Shown here: positions 36,982 through 45,660 of the stretch, one piece after another
Layout: every line of letters starts with the position of its first letter
Numbering within the stretch: position 1 is the first letter of the stretch
The notes under the pieces: generated by a model
The model's database searches: none
What the model saw: only the letters and a program-made list of their open reading frames with translations
Told to the model about the DNA's origin: nothing
IMG/VR virus record: IMGVR_UViG_3300037246_000967
Span: 1 to 51,534 of that record
Length of the DNA: 51,534 nucleotides
Source: a virus
Direction: 5' to 3' (one strand)
Position numbers and translations under genes: made by a program

Positions 36982-37262
36982 TGCCTGTTGATACACTCAC
37001 TATTGCCGTTGCGGAGATGCGAGGCGAAATGCGTTCTGTCCGTGAGATCTTCAATGCTCACACTCAACAGGACATGGAGCAGTTCAGCGAGTTGAAAGCC
37101 ACGATGCACGATCTGGATACGAAGATGGATCAACTCTTGATTGAAGGAGCCCGCAGGGGCGGTGAGATGGAAGGTATGAGACGCAGCGCTGTGATGCTGG
37201 CTACCAGTATTTCTTTGTTTGTAAGCATGGCTGGCGTTGCGGTAGTATTCATTGTCGGATAA
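36981..37262 (+). CDS. Holin-like small membrane protein (XhlA-type layout)
   Basis: 93 aa. Residues 1-65 are polar and helical (VREIFNAHTQQDMEQFSELK, MHDLDTKMDQLLIEGARR), then a single membrane segment SAVMLATSISLFVSMAGVAV at residues 69-88 and a short end. This coil-plus-C-terminal-membrane layout is that of XhlA-like phage proteins associated with lysis. Start overlaps the lysozyme stop (TGATG). Presumed to make the inner membrane permeable to the lysozyme; alternative is a lysis regulator. Confidence 0.75.
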   Translation: MPVDTLTIAVAEMRGEMRSVREIFNAHTQQDMEQFSELKATMHDLDTKMDQLLIEGARRGGEMEGMRRSAVMLATSISLFVSMAGVAVVFIVG

Positions 37263-37452
37263 GCTAGCAGCACTGATGCACGCAGCGACCCCTGAACCTC
37301 GTAGGACAGAGGATCCCGACAAACGACTGGAGGAGGCGCTTGAGAAAGCGTTGAAGGCAACGACACCCGAACGACCCGGTTGTCCGTGGGATAAATTGGA
37401 GGAGGAGCATGAGCGACGAGAACCCGGAATCTGGATCCCCGAAGGAGACTAG
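37252..37452 (+). CDS. Small charged protein between holin and terminase, start uncertain
   Basis: Up to 66 aa if the TTG at 37252 is used; an ATG at 37276 gives 58 aa. Neither has a strong ribosome site. The protein is Glu/Lys/Pro-rich with one helical segment (DKRLEEALEKALKATTPERP) and ends in EPGIWIPEGD. It overlaps the terminase gene by 44 bases. The dense coding layout and absence of another gene in 37263-37408 support it. No family is recognised; a spanin is unlikely because there is no membrane segment. Confidence 0.55.
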   Translation: MSDKLAALMHAATPEPRRTEDPDKRLEEALEKALKATTPERPGCPWDKLEEEHERREPGIWIPEGD

Positions 37453-39625
37453 GACCAAGCGCATTTCCCCCCGGGAGATGCACTTCGCCAAGTTGATGGC
37501 CGATACTGATATGGGTGGTGTAGCAGCCGCCCGTATTGCTTTTGGCTGGAGGTGTGAGCCTAACTCCAAGGAGAACGACAAGGCTCGTAATCTCGCCCGT
37601 GCGCCCCGCATCCAGGCTGAGGTTGACAGGCTTCAAGCGAAGGATCTCCATGAGCAGGAGGCCAAGGAGTCCCTACGGGTTGACTTCGGCGAGATGCACA
37701 AGGGAGACCTCCGAGAGTACGCCTACAAGGTTCTGGAGAATCTCCGCGATAATCCCAAGGGCAAGGCAGCAGACCGCTTCAATGCGATCAAGATGCTCAA
37801 GAAGCTGCATGACCCTGGCAAAGACATCAACCTCATCTATAAGTGGATTGATCTGGCTTGGCGGTATCAGACTGCCCATTGCCCTTCCTGTCACAACTCG
37901 TTCTCTCTGACCGACATTCCCAATCCGAAGCTAGAAGAGTGGCGTGAGCGCACCGGAGCCGATACAGCTCCCGGGAAGATGCCCGACCGCTTCACTCGTC
38001 AGATGGAAATCATCAAGCGTTGCGATCCGCGACGTACCCCCCACGAAGGACAGATAAAGATCTTGGCCGCTCCTGAGCGGCATGTGGTCGGCGAAGGTGC
38101 TGCTCGTGCAGGTAAGTCTTACCTGCTGGCAGTCATCGCCGCAATGGGGATCTGTTTGCCTGGAGTCGAGGTCTGGATTCTATCTGAGACTTACGACCGG
38201 GCAAGCAAGGAAGTAGAGTACCTCAAGAACTTCCTGAACGCGATGTTCTTCCCGTACTTCCGTCAGATGATCAACATCATTCAGGACAAGAAGACCGGTG
38301 AGACTATCATCACCACTAAGTGGGGCTCTGAGGTCAGGGTAAAGTCGGCGAAGGCCAAGGGCTCTATTACTGGTCACGCACTGGAATACGCCCTGTGCGC
38401 GGAGCCCGGCTGGCTACCCGCAGACATCTACGAAGAACTTCGTGCTCGTATGTCAGAGCGCCTAGGCCGGATCATCGCATTGGGTACTCCTAAGGGACTT
38501 GGCGGTTTCATCGGTCGTATGACCAATATGCACGGTCGTGACCCAAAGACCGGCAAGATGATCCGTTGGAAGCGTGAGGATCGTTTGATGTCGAACGGGT
38601 GCCCCTGGAACGTCTCCATGCTAATCACCCGACTGGAACCCGGTGACAACCCTGAGTACGTGAAGTCGGAGCTAGATGCTGCACGTATGGAGCTTACGGA
38701 CGAAGAGTACGCCTCGGAGTTCGAAGGTATCGGTATGTCCAAGGAGGGTGCCAAGTTCGGGCTAGTGCGTGAGGATCATCTACGCGAGATTGACCCTGGG
38801 TTCTTTGAGAAGGCTATGTGGATCCTCGGAATCGACCAGGGACCGAAGAACTTCGGTGCTGCGCTAGTCGGCTACGATGGGACCGACATCGTTACTGTCT
38901 GGGAATACTTCAACATGGACGAGCGGACCACCATGAAGCGTAACCTGATCCGCCTGCGGTCACGAGTACCCAGGTGGATTGAGGCTCTCGGTGGGGACCC
39001 TGACCGTTGGACTATCACCATCACTGACCAAGATCCGATGCTGGAGCCTGTGTTCGCTGAGATGGAGGACGAGGGCCAGCCGTGGCCTACCGACATCAGC
39101 AAGCGTCACCGTAACATGGCAAAGCTTCAGGAGAACTGGCGTCGTGAGAATCAGGAATACATCAACAATATGGCCCGCCACAACCACATGTGGTTCCATC
39201 TGTACGATGTACCGGTCCCGGAAGAGGATGAGTCCTCAGGTGCTTACCTGCTCCACGATCAGGTTCGACAGACCATGGACGTTGCCCCTGACCCTGAGCG
39301 TGAGTCCAAGGCTGACCAGAACAAGGGTTGGCAGGTATCTGACCCCTTCCGAGGAGATCACGTTCTCGATGCTTGGTACTTCGCTGTATGGTTGGTCTGC
39401 TCCCAGCAGGTAAACGTACCGAAGCAGAAGCTTACTCGTGCCGCTAGCAATGACCCGTGGGCATACGAGAAGCAGCAGTTCGAGGCGCAGATGGCTGCTC
39501 GCGAGGCTAAGGAGTTGGGTCTGAAGCCTAGACCGAAGGATGCCCAGGAGGCATGGAATAAGCTACTGCGTGGTGGGCGCGGAGGTGGAGGCCACTTCGG
39601 CGGCCACTACGGTAACGAAGCATGA
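37409..39625 (+). CDS. terL: Terminase large subunit with small-subunit-like N-terminus
   Basis: 738 aa. Residues about 20-140 (MHFAKLMADTDMGGVAAAR, NLARAPRIQAEVDRLQ) read like a terminase small-subunit HTH domain. The ATPase follows: Walker A GEGAARAGKS (228-237), a Walker B strand LEYALCAEPGW with Glu332 but Ala in place of the usual Asp, and motif III ALGTPKG (357-363). The nuclease domain has WILGIDQGPKNFG (D476), TDQDP (540-543) and RGDHVLDAWYF (D650, D654). A CPSC pair lies at 158-161. It cuts and pumps DNA into the head through the portal. Ribosome site AGGAGGAGC is strong. Confidence 0.88.
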   Translation: MSDENPESGSPKETRTKRISPREMHFAKLMADTDMGGVAAARIAFGWRCEPNSKENDKARNLARAPRIQAEVDRLQAKDLHEQEAKESLRVDFGEMHKGDLREYAYKVLENLRDNPKGKAADRFNAIKMLKKLHDPGKDINLIYKWIDLAWRYQTAHCPSCHNSFSLTDIPNPKLEEWRERTGADTAPGKMPDRFTRQMEIIKRCDPRRTPHEGQIKILAAPERHVVGEGAARAGKSYLLAVIAAMGICLPGVEVWILSETYDRASKEVEYLKNFLNAMFFPYFRQMINIIQDKKTGETIITTKWGSEVRVKSAKAKGSITGHALEYALCAEPGWLPADIYEELRARMSERLGRIIALGTPKGLGGFIGRMTNMHGRDPKTGKMIRWKREDRLMSNGCPWNVSMLITRLEPGDNPEYVKSELDAARMELTDEEYASEFEGIGMSKEGAKFGLVREDHLREIDPGFFEKAMWILGIDQGPKNFGAALVGYDGTDIVTVWEYFNMDERTTMKRNLIRLRSRVPRWIEALGGDPDRWTITITDQDPMLEPVFAEMEDEGQPWPTDISKRHRNMAKLQENWRRENQEYINNMARHNHMWFHLYDVPVPEEDESSGAYLLHDQVRQTMDVAPDPERESKADQNKGWQVSDPFRGDHVLDAWYFAVWLVCSQQVNVPKQKLTRAASNDPWAYEKQQFEAQMAAREAKELGLKPRPKDAQEAWNKLLRGGRGGGGHFGGHYGNEA

Positions 39626-40365
39626 ACAACTGGGTGACATTCATTGGGGAAGGTAGAAGCGGGCATACGCTAGCTTCGGCGATCATAGCCTCACATCCGA
39701 ATGCACGAGTAGCGCATGAACTGAAAACTATATCCGCGTGGGATCGCACAAGAGTCTCCAGGGAGGAAGTGATCGAGTCAATTTTCGCATCAGGCATCGG
39801 TAAGGAACGCCGAGATATGGGCTTCGAAGGTATCAACACGCACGAAGAACCGCTGATGTTGATAGGTGATAAGTGTGGGTGGGACCTTAACGGATACGCC
39901 CGTAAACATGATGTTGAGAAGACCTGGGAGTTGCTTGATGACTTCTCAGACAACATGAAGATGTCTGTGAAGACTGTCCTGACCTTGAGGGATCCTATCC
40001 AGAACATCTCGGCTTGGGTAGCCAGTCCGAAGTACCAGAGGCTTTGGGGTTCCACCTCTGGACGTAGAATTTGGAGTAAGTCGTGTAGACGATATATACG
40101 ATTCCATAACCGTGCAGCGAGATTGCTAGAAGGTATGGATAACATATTCGTGCTCAGAAACGAAGAACTAATCGCAACCCCCTCCGATACAATCGACGCC
40201 TTGAGGAAGTTCTTGGAGCTACCTGAGGATGTCGAGTGGTTGAAGCACACTTCGTCTAAGGTATTCTCAAAGCCTAGACGTAGAGAGCTTGAGTGGCCCG
40301 AGAACTATTTGACTTTTGCTCAAAACTACATTAAGCTAAGTCCGCTTCACGAGTATTACAGATGA
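39622..40365 (+). CDS. Sulfotransferase family protein
   Basis: 247 aa. VTFIGEGRSGHTLASAII (residues 5-22) is the phosphosulfate-binding loop of sulfotransferase-type enzymes (xRSGTT). VLTLRDPIQNISAWVASPKY is the 3'-phosphate-binding segment (RDPxxxxxS). FVLRNEELIATPSDTIDALR plus a C-terminal helix match the Sulfotransfer_1/3 core, where a loop with E(E/D)L is common. Uses PAPS as sulfate donor if active. Starts by ATGA overlap with terL and ends by ATGA overlap with the rhamnosyltransferase-like gene, so it is part of the late lysis-packaging operon. Confidence 0.8.
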   Translation: MNNWVTFIGEGRSGHTLASAIIASHPNARVAHELKTISAWDRTRVSREEVIESIFASGIGKERRDMGFEGINTHEEPLMLIGDKCGWDLNGYARKHDVEKTWELLDDFSDNMKMSVKTVLTLRDPIQNISAWVASPKYQRLWGSTSGRRIWSKSCRRYIRFHNRAARLLEGMDNIFVLRNEELIATPSDTIDALRKFLELPEDVEWLKHTSSKVFSKPRRRELEWPENYLTFAQNYIKLSPLHEYYR

Positions 40366-41042
40366 TCATCTACTCTCGGTTTAACCCACGGCAATATGTA
40401 CTAGACGATAATCGCGTAGGTAAGCGCGTTGACAAGCGCAGGGCTGCTAGGCGTATGGACGGGTATAGATTCAATGATGAGTGGCTACAGAACAGGCTTG
40501 ACTTGTTCGACAAGTTCACCTATCCTTCTATAGAGGCTCAGACAGATCAGAAGTTCCGATGGATCGGCATCGTACATAAAGACTCCCCCTCATGGTTCTT
40601 CAAGGAACTAGAGAAGTACCCTCGCATGGAAGTGCATAAGACTGAGTTTGATATTGATGTAGCTGTCAGGGGAGAGGATAGCGTCAATCTCGATACCGAT
40701 GATGCTTTATCCAGGGACTTCATTGAGGAGGCCCGTAGTATCGACTTCGAAGGGGAGATCCTATTCCAGCGCGGTCTCAGGTATAGGATATTGACGGGTA
40801 ACTGGATAGGGGCTCATGCCTTCTACGGGCACTTCAACGTAGTGAAGCACCCTGAAATGACCGTGCTGGACTTTTCACACGGTAGGAGTAAGAGGATAGA
40901 AACGAAGGTAATAGATAACCGCCGCCCTATGTGGCTGGAAATCATTCACGAAGAAAACATCGCCAACAGAATGAGGTCAGCTTCGAAGGATAAGAATCTA
41001 GGAGAACCCTACGCTGCCCAATTCTTCGAGATCAGGCCATGA
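40362..41042 (+). CDS. Rhamnosyltransferase-like glycosyltransferase
   Basis: 226 aa. IIYSRFNPRQY and WLQNRLDLFDKFTYPSIEAQ, then FRWIGIVHKDSPSWFFKELE, and the metal-binding SVNLDTDDALSRDFI (D111, D113, D114) follow the order of the putative rhamnosyl transferase family (Rhamno_transf). The C-terminus contains GLRYRILTGNWIGAHAFYG and a MWLEIIHEENI end. The likely reaction is transfer of a sugar from a nucleotide-sugar donor. Coupled to the sulfotransferase gene by ATGA. Acceptor unknown. Confidence 0.8.
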   Translation: MIIYSRFNPRQYVLDDNRVGKRVDKRRAARRMDGYRFNDEWLQNRLDLFDKFTYPSIEAQTDQKFRWIGIVHKDSPSWFFKELEKYPRMEVHKTEFDIDVAVRGEDSVNLDTDDALSRDFIEEARSIDFEGEILFQRGLRYRILTGNWIGAHAFYGHFNVVKHPEMTVLDFSHGRSKRIETKVIDNRRPMWLEIIHEENIANRMRSASKDKNLGEPYAAQFFEIRP

Positions 41043-41046
41043 GATA

Positions 41047-41196
41047 ATGCCCGACCGAGTTGTTATATTCGTCAGCAGCTCGCCACCCTCACATGAGGAA
41101 GTGATACCCTATCTACGAGACGGATACAGAGTTCTCTGGAAGACCAGACACAGCAGCGTAGAGATTCACTGGGGCAACCTAAGCAAATTTGTCTAA
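41047..41196 (+). CDS. Short protein at convergent junction, 49 aa
   Basis: A 49-codon gene starting four bases after the stop of the rhamnosyltransferase-like gene and ending at 41196, overlapping the end of the convergent GT2 gene by four bases. The sequence starts PDRVVIFVSSSPPSHEEVIP and ends HWGNLSKFV. No ribosome site is clear, so it may depend on coupling. It resembles the beginning of a larger alpha/beta enzyme and could be a truncated remnant. Confidence 0.5.
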   Translation: MPDRVVIFVSSSPPSHEEVIPYLRDGYRVLWKTRHSSVEIHWGNLSKFV

Positions 41197-42101
41197 AGGT
41201 CCCGTCTGGGCGGTAACTCGATCATCTTAGAGAGCGCCTCCATGCCCCTGAAGAAAGACCGGTTGAGAGGCCGGTTAGTGTTCGCCGGGGAGTTATAGAA
41301 GTCCACGAAGGGCTCCAGGCTACTGGTATCGAAGTACGGGAAGATACGATAGTGGCCGTAGAAATTATTCATGCTTTCACAGGTTGACTTGTAGCTACTC
41401 AGATCGTACTTGTACTTCTTGCTTATCTTACGTGAACCACTGGTATAGCGGTCCATAGCGGCTGCTGGCGTCCTGCGACCCTGGTGCTCAAGATACGGCA
41501 TATCTAGCGACAGCTCCCCATCCATATCCCTCCACTTGTACTGCACCTTCTGTATCCCCTGAGGCCAGGGGTACTTAGCGCTATCGTAGCTCAACTGAGG
41601 CGTGATCTTGTACGCGATGATCATTCGCTCGTCAAACTTGAACCATCGCGCTAGAGTTCTGATGTGGCTGTAGTGCGGGTACGGATCATTCGCCTCAGTC
41701 CACGGGTCCATCCGGTGCCGTAGGAAGTCGAGCTGCACACCTTCCACTGCTTCAAACCCACCAGTTCTAGCATCTTCCACTATCTGCCTGGGCGTACTGT
41801 TCAGGAAGAACCGGTCACCCATGGTGATGACCACCCACACCTCCTCGTTCGGGAAGTCCTTCTTGATCTGGTTGAAGAGGTGACGGTAGTTCCCGCGGTG
41901 GCGATCCATGCGGTCAGGCTGCTGCTGGGTCGCGTAGTGCTCGTTCTTCACTAGGCTCCACGTATCGTCCCGTGAGGCGTCTTCGTAAACGTATAGGTGA
42001 TCCACTAGGGATCTGACGTGGGGGAGCACCTGAGGCAGAAGGTCGGCCTCGTCACGCACACACATCAGACCTACTATCTTAAATTGTTGGGACATAGCCA
42101 T
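41193..42101 (-). CDS. Glycosyltransferase family 2-like protein
   Basis: 302 aa. FKIVGLMCVRDEADLLPQVL and VDHLYVYEDASRDDTWSLVK match the N-terminal part of GT2-type transferases (V/I..VRDE...L..L, then DDxSxDxT). VWVVITMGDRFFLNS stands where the DxD-containing strand would be, but the motif is degenerate (GDRF). The C-terminal 150 residues (EWRDMDGE-like and YLEHQGRR segments) are not assigned. ATG at 42101 (or 42095) overlaps the upstream sulfotransferase-like gene by about 23 bases. Probably adds a sugar to a glycan; may be catalytically unusual. Confidence 0.75.
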   Translation of the reverse strand: MAMSQQFKIVGLMCVRDEADLLPQVLPHVRSLVDHLYVYEDASRDDTWSLVKNEHYATQQQPDRMDRHRGNYRHLFNQIKKDFPNEEVWVVITMGDRFFLNSTPRQIVEDARTGGFEAVEGVQLDFLRHRMDPWTEANDPYPHYSHIRTLARWFKFDERMIIAYKITPQLSYDSAKYPWPQGIQKVQYKWRDMDGELSLDMPYLEHQGRRTPAAAMDRYTSGSRKISKKYKYDLSSYKSTCESMNNFYGHYRIFPYFDTSSLEPFVDFYNSPANTNRPLNRSFFRGMEALSKMIELPPRRDL

Positions 42102-42657
42102 GCCGCTTCACGGACCGCTTGAGGCGCTTAAGGTGTTTGGGACTGATAGACTTCTGGTGCGCCACATTGAACTCCTCCTGGGTGAAGTCTTCGGGGAGTA
42201 CCACCTTGACCCTATCGTACATGTACTCGGGTGAGAGAACGCTCTCCGGGCAGCGAACTATAGTGAAATCGTGACCACGCTCAATCAACTGGATCATGCC
42301 GCTAGAGAGGGTGCCCTTGTACATCTCCAACGACTCCGCACGAGTAATCTTTCTGCGACCCATGTAGCTCTCAATCTGCAACTCCAAGGGCTGAGTCGCT
42401 AGGAAAATGTGCTCGATCTCCCAGTCGTGCCGATCGATGTGTTTGTTCAGATTAACCATGAACCCGCCTAGGTGCTTGATGACCCGAGGCATCTCGATAG
42501 TCTTCGGATCCACCCCATGCTCGATAAGCTTACGCACGGGGCCGTGCTGCATGTAGGAGTTGTAGCCTCCGTTGTCGAGACCACAGTTCTCCAGGGTTCT
42601 GACGATGAAGCCGGAACCACAGCCACCCACACCCATGACGAGTATCTTCTTGCTCAC
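42079..42657 (-). CDS. Sulfotransferase-like P-loop protein, GTG start
   Basis: 192 aa. ILVMGVGGCGSGFIVRTLEN is a phosphate-binding loop of sulfotransferase type (GxxxxGSxFI). HDWEIEHIFLATQPLELQIE sits where the second phosphate-binding segment would lie, and the last third is helical and basic (HLKRLKRSVKRHGYVPTI). The start is GTG at 42657, overlapping the upstream stop (GTGA). It is shorter than typical sulfotransferases (250-300 aa) but similar in size to the 208-aa protein at 16607. Substrate unknown. Confidence 0.7.
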   Translation of the reverse strand: MSKKILVMGVGGCGSGFIVRTLENCGLDNGGYNSYMQHGPVRKLIEHGVDPKTIEMPRVIKHLGGFMVNLNKHIDRHDWEIEHIFLATQPLELQIESYMGRRKITRAESLEMYKGTLSSGMIQLIERGHDFTIVRCPESVLSPEYMYDRVKVVLPEDFTQEEFNVAHQKSISPKHLKRLKRSVKRHGYVPTI

Positions 42658-43196
42658 GGTAGGATCCGAGCGAAGGGCTTGTCTTCGTCAAAGCCGAAGA
42701 TCTCAAACTTGGAAGCCACGATAGCTTGTGCGTACATAATACCAGTCCTCATGTCGTAGGGACGGTGGAAGTCATCGATGATGACGGGGACCGTCTGGTC
42801 GAAGATGGAGCGGTTGAACAGGAACCCAGGACGACGGGAGGGACTTTCAGGCCCATCCACAATGATCGCGTCGTACTGCTTCCCCGCCAGCTTGGTGCGG
42901 AGCAGCTCTGCATCGTACCATTGCTTGTAGAGCGGAAACCGCTTGGAAATCGATCCAGGGATGTTGAGCTGGTCTACAACGGGAACCTCGATCAGCTCCG
43001 ACACACCCTGATGCCAGTGGGGGTTGTTCTCAATCGAGATGACCTTGAACTTCTCCGCAATAGGGATCGTGCCGAAGCCAGTACCCAGCTCAAGTACAGT
43101 GGAGCCCTCAGGGATAACCTCCAGCAGCTTCTCGATAACAGTCTTGGAGATCTGCCCTTGTACTCGGTTTGACATTCTAGCGTAGGAATCGCTCAT
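42654..43196 (-). CDS. Class I methyltransferase in glycan cluster
   Basis: 180 aa. STVLELGTGFGTIPIAEKF is the SAM-binding motif I. KVISIENNPHWHQG gives the acidic motif II, YDAIIVDGPESPSRRPGFLF gives motif III/post-I (DGP), and QTVPVIIDDFHRP follows. No target-recognition domain is seen. ATG at 43196 overlaps the upstream gene by 20 bases; an alternative ATG at 43175 would avoid the overlap. One of three methyltransferases alternating with GT-A transferases, so an O-methylated sugar is the likely product. Confidence 0.78.
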   Translation of the reverse strand: MSDSYARMSNRVQGQISKTVIEKLLEVIPEGSTVLELGTGFGTIPIAEKFKVISIENNPHWHQGVSELIEVPVVDQLNIPGSISKRFPLYKQWYDAELLRTKLAGKQYDAIIVDGPESPSRRPGFLFNRSIFDQTVPVIIDDFHRPYDMRTGIMYAQAIVASKFEIFGFDEDKPFARILP

Positions 43197-43887
43197 GGTA
43201 GTCTCCTAGTCTGTGCATACGGTGGCCCTTGAAATGTATCACTTTGGTTTTCCCGGGGCCAAGCTCGTAGTGGGGAGACCTGATGCACCAGAAGTTGTTG
43301 TAGATCTCACACGGGAAGAACTTCACCTTGTACCCACGGACCATTCGGGTCTCCCATGTCAAGTCCCAAAGAGGCTCTTTGATTTCCGGCAACAGAATCT
43401 CGTTCTCAAGGGTCTGCTGGTCAGAGTAGTTCGGAGGCTTGGTAAGGGCATCGAGGTCCGGGACGGGAGGCATGGCGTCGATCCACTCCTCCACGAATCC
43501 GAGGCCACTCTGTCTAGCAAAGAAGACACCAGCGTTGATGTAGGTGGTCTTCTTGTTGGTCCTCTTCGGACGCACAGTGATACCCACGTCCCAGGGCTCA
43601 GCGTTGAACACCTCGTCAATAGGCTTAATCAGGGTGGCGTCCCCATCTATCCAGGCCACAGGGCCGTCATACGTGGCAATGGCCTCCCGGAGCAACTCAG
43701 GCTTCATCGCGCTCTTCACGCGGCGAAACTTGGACTGGACGCGGGGATCGTCAACCTTGGTACCGAAGCCCAGCCCACCAAGGTCATACACCTTGAAGTC
43801 GTATCCGTACTTCTTGCAGTTCGCCTCGTTGTAGCGGATAGTGTCCGCAAAGGCGTAGTTCCCTGAGCCGGCTGTAACTACACGCAT
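43177..43887 (-). CDS. GT-A glycosyltransferase with DxD motif
   Basis: 236 aa. The N-terminal strand RVVTAGSGNYAFADTIRYN is followed by YGYDFKVYDLGG, FRRVKSAMKPELLREAI and AWIDGDATLIKPIDEVF (DGD, metal and nucleotide binding). TTYINAGVFFARQSGLGF and KTKVIHFKGHRMHR close the fold, as in GT8/nucleotide-diphosphosugar transferases. A close relative is two genes upstream (44465). It transfers a hexose from a nucleotide-sugar; acceptor unknown. ATG overlaps the upstream stop by ten bases. Confidence 0.8.
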   Translation of the reverse strand: MRVVTAGSGNYAFADTIRYNEANCKKYGYDFKVYDLGGLGFGTKVDDPRVQSKFRRVKSAMKPELLREAIATYDGPVAWIDGDATLIKPIDEVFNAEPWDVGITVRPKRTNKKTTYINAGVFFARQSGLGFVEEWIDAMPPVPDLDALTKPPNYSDQQTLENEILLPEIKEPLWDLTWETRMVRGYKVKFFPCEIYNNFWCIRSPHYELGPGKTKVIHFKGHRMHRLGDYHERFLR

Positions 43888-44468
43888 AGCTCTTCGATGA
43901 CCTCATACGAGAGAAGCATGTCTCGACTGTTCAGGCGTCTCTGCTTTCCAGCCCATCTGACAAACCTCCGGTCACGACCGTCATTGAATCCAAGCACTAG
44001 GGATCCGCCCTCATTCAAGAGATTGTCATACACATCTCTCAGAAAGAATCGCCACTCAGCCTCGCCCCAGGTTCGGTCAAATGCCATCCGATAAGCAGTT
44101 ACCACGTCGTATTGCCGGGTAAGGTTCAACAGTGTGAATGCCTCCACTGTGAGTTCGTGCTTAGAAACATCGAGCAGTGCAGTGACGGTATCATACAACT
44201 CGTCGGGCATGTCAACAGCCTCGATCACAGCGGCCTTGTTATGGTGGAGCCCGTACAGAGGAAAGTAGCCAAAGCCAGTCCCAATGTCTAGGACTGTAGA
44301 CTCAGGCGTAACAACTCCCTCCAGCTCAGCCCATCGTTGCTTAACGACTTTCAACCAAATGTGAGTGTTGAAGTATTTAGTGCTACTCTTTTTGGTAATG
44401 AGGTGGCTCTTTTTCAGATCGCTCCAGCCGGGGATGGACCCAATCATCTTTAGAAGATCGGCAGTCAT
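43878..44468 (-). CDS. Class I methyltransferase in glycan cluster
   Basis: 196 aa using ATG at 44468, fixed by ATGA overlap with the upstream gene; the longer frame to 44495 has no support. ESTVLDIGTGFGYFPLYGL is motif I, AAVIEAVDMPDELYDTVTAL gives motif II, TRQYDVVTAYRMAFDR gives the next strand, and NLLNEGGSLVLGFNDG is the post-motif. Probably methylates a sugar made by the flanking GT-A enzymes; substrate not shown by the sequence. Confidence 0.77.
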   Translation of the reverse strand: MTADLLKMIGSIPGWSDLKKSHLITKKSSTKYFNTHIWLKVVKQRWAELEGVVTPESTVLDIGTGFGYFPLYGLHHNKAAVIEAVDMPDELYDTVTALLDVSKHELTVEAFTLLNLTRQYDVVTAYRMAFDRTWGEAEWRFFLRDVYDNLLNEGGSLVLGFNDGRDRRFVRWAGKQRRLNSRDMLLSYEVIEELCV

Positions 44469-45034
44469 AGCACTCCGTCCCTGTACGCCGCCCACTTCTT
44501 CTGGAGCGCACCCTTGAAGTGTATTACCTTCTCTGTCTCTTTCGGAAGCCGCATATCCGAGATTGGATCTACAGCCACGTAGACATACGGATCAAGCAGC
44601 TTCAGCTCGAACTCGGTGGGGCTATCCATCACGACGTGCAGCGCGGCCTGATCTGACTTGTTGCCAGGAAGGGCATTCGACCAGTCAAGTAGGAAGTCCA
44701 GCCCAGCTCGTGTCTGGCGAACGAAGACGAATCCAGAGTAGTAGAGGGACCCGTACCTGCGGGATTGCGTGCCGGGGTGCTTTGTGCAGAAGGCAATATC
44801 ATGATCACCTACGATCACCTCTGGGATAGGCTGGAACAGCATAGAGTCTGCGTCCATCCACAGCACCCACGGATTATCCTCTAGGGTGGTGATCATGGCG
44901 CTGACCTTCTCCAAGTTGGGTCTTCGCGAGGTAAAGTCGAATTTGGTAAAGGGATAGTACGAACTGGCATGACGCTCACAGTACGAGAGCATATCTTGAA
45001 ACTTGAAATTGTCATTGGCCCCGGAGATGATCAT
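44465..45034 (-). CDS. GT-A glycosyltransferase with DAD motif
   Basis: 189 aa. The start at 45034 is set by ATGA overlap; a longer frame to 45082 lies within the upstream gene. NDNFKFQDMLSYCERHASSY, PNLEKVSAMITTLEDNPWVL and WMDADSMLFQPIPEV (DAD) make up the nucleotide-sugar site. YYSGFVFVRQTRAGLDFL and TEKVIHFKGALQKKW match the C-terminal part of the 43177 protein, so the two are paralogues. It is a second sugar transferase of the cluster. Confidence 0.78.
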   Translation of the reverse strand: MIISGANDNFKFQDMLSYCERHASSYYPFTKFDFTSRRPNLEKVSAMITTLEDNPWVLWMDADSMLFQPIPEVIVGDHDIAFCTKHPGTQSRRYGSLYYSGFVFVRQTRAGLDFLLDWSNALPGNKSDQAALHVVMDSPTEFELKLLDPYVYVAVDPISDMRLPKETEKVIHFKGALQKKWAAYRDGVL

Positions 45035-45660
45035 GTGCGACTCCACACCGTAATGGACTGGACGGCATGAATCTGCTCCCAACCGAACAGGTGCAACTCA
45101 TGAGTCTTAGCGACTCCCGGTAGATGTGAGTCATGGAAGGCCACGGCACCGTCATCGGCAACTAGGTCCTTCCAGGCAAACCAGTCTGTCATACAGCCGT
45201 CGTAGCTATGGTCGGCGTCGATGAATACGAAGCGGACAGGGCGGTCCAGATCCTTAGGGACAACAGTGGTCTCGGAGGAGATGATCCTCACGTAGTCGCT
45301 CAAACCTCGTGAATCCATCACTTCCTGAACCTCAGCAATACGCTCAACCTCCATCGCTGCCTTCTTAGTGCTCTCCGGCCTCGGAAGATTACCGCGGCGA
45401 CGAGGTTCAAGATTGTCTTTACTCCAGCGTGAGCTGAGTGCGCGACGATCAAAGGTATCAAGAGTCCAGACTTGGGTGTCCTTCAGATTCGCCTTTCGGA
45501 AACTATCCGCCATGCACACAGCAGAGCGCCCGCGGAAAGTGCCAAGATCAATGTAGATCCCCTGTCCCAGCTCGGCACCGATGTTGTGCAAGTAATTAGC
45601 TTCGCCACGGCCAATCAGCCCGTTAACGCCGTGCATTATCTTCGGATAGGTATCAGCCAT
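45031..45660 (-). CDS. Class I methyltransferase (Methyltransf_24-like)
   Basis: 209 aa. GQGIYIDLGTFRGRSAVCMA is motif I, TQVWTLDTFDRRAL gives motif II, VRFVFIDADHSYDGCMTDWF (D..H.Y..C..D) and DLVADDGAVAFHDSHLPGVA are the hallmarks of the Methyltransf_24 family, known from sugar and antibiotic O-methyltransferases of polysaccharide loci. ATG overlaps the deacetylase stop by eight bases. Probably an O-methyltransferase. Confidence 0.82.
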   Translation of the reverse strand: MADTYPKIMHGVNGLIGRGEANYLHNIGAELGQGIYIDLGTFRGRSAVCMADSFRKANLKDTQVWTLDTFDRRALSSRWSKDNLEPRRRGNLPRPESTKKAAMEVERIAEVQEVMDSRGLSDYVRIISSETTVVPKDLDRPVRFVFIDADHSYDGCMTDWFAWKDLVADDGAVAFHDSHLPGVAKTHELHLFGWEQIHAVQSITVWSRT

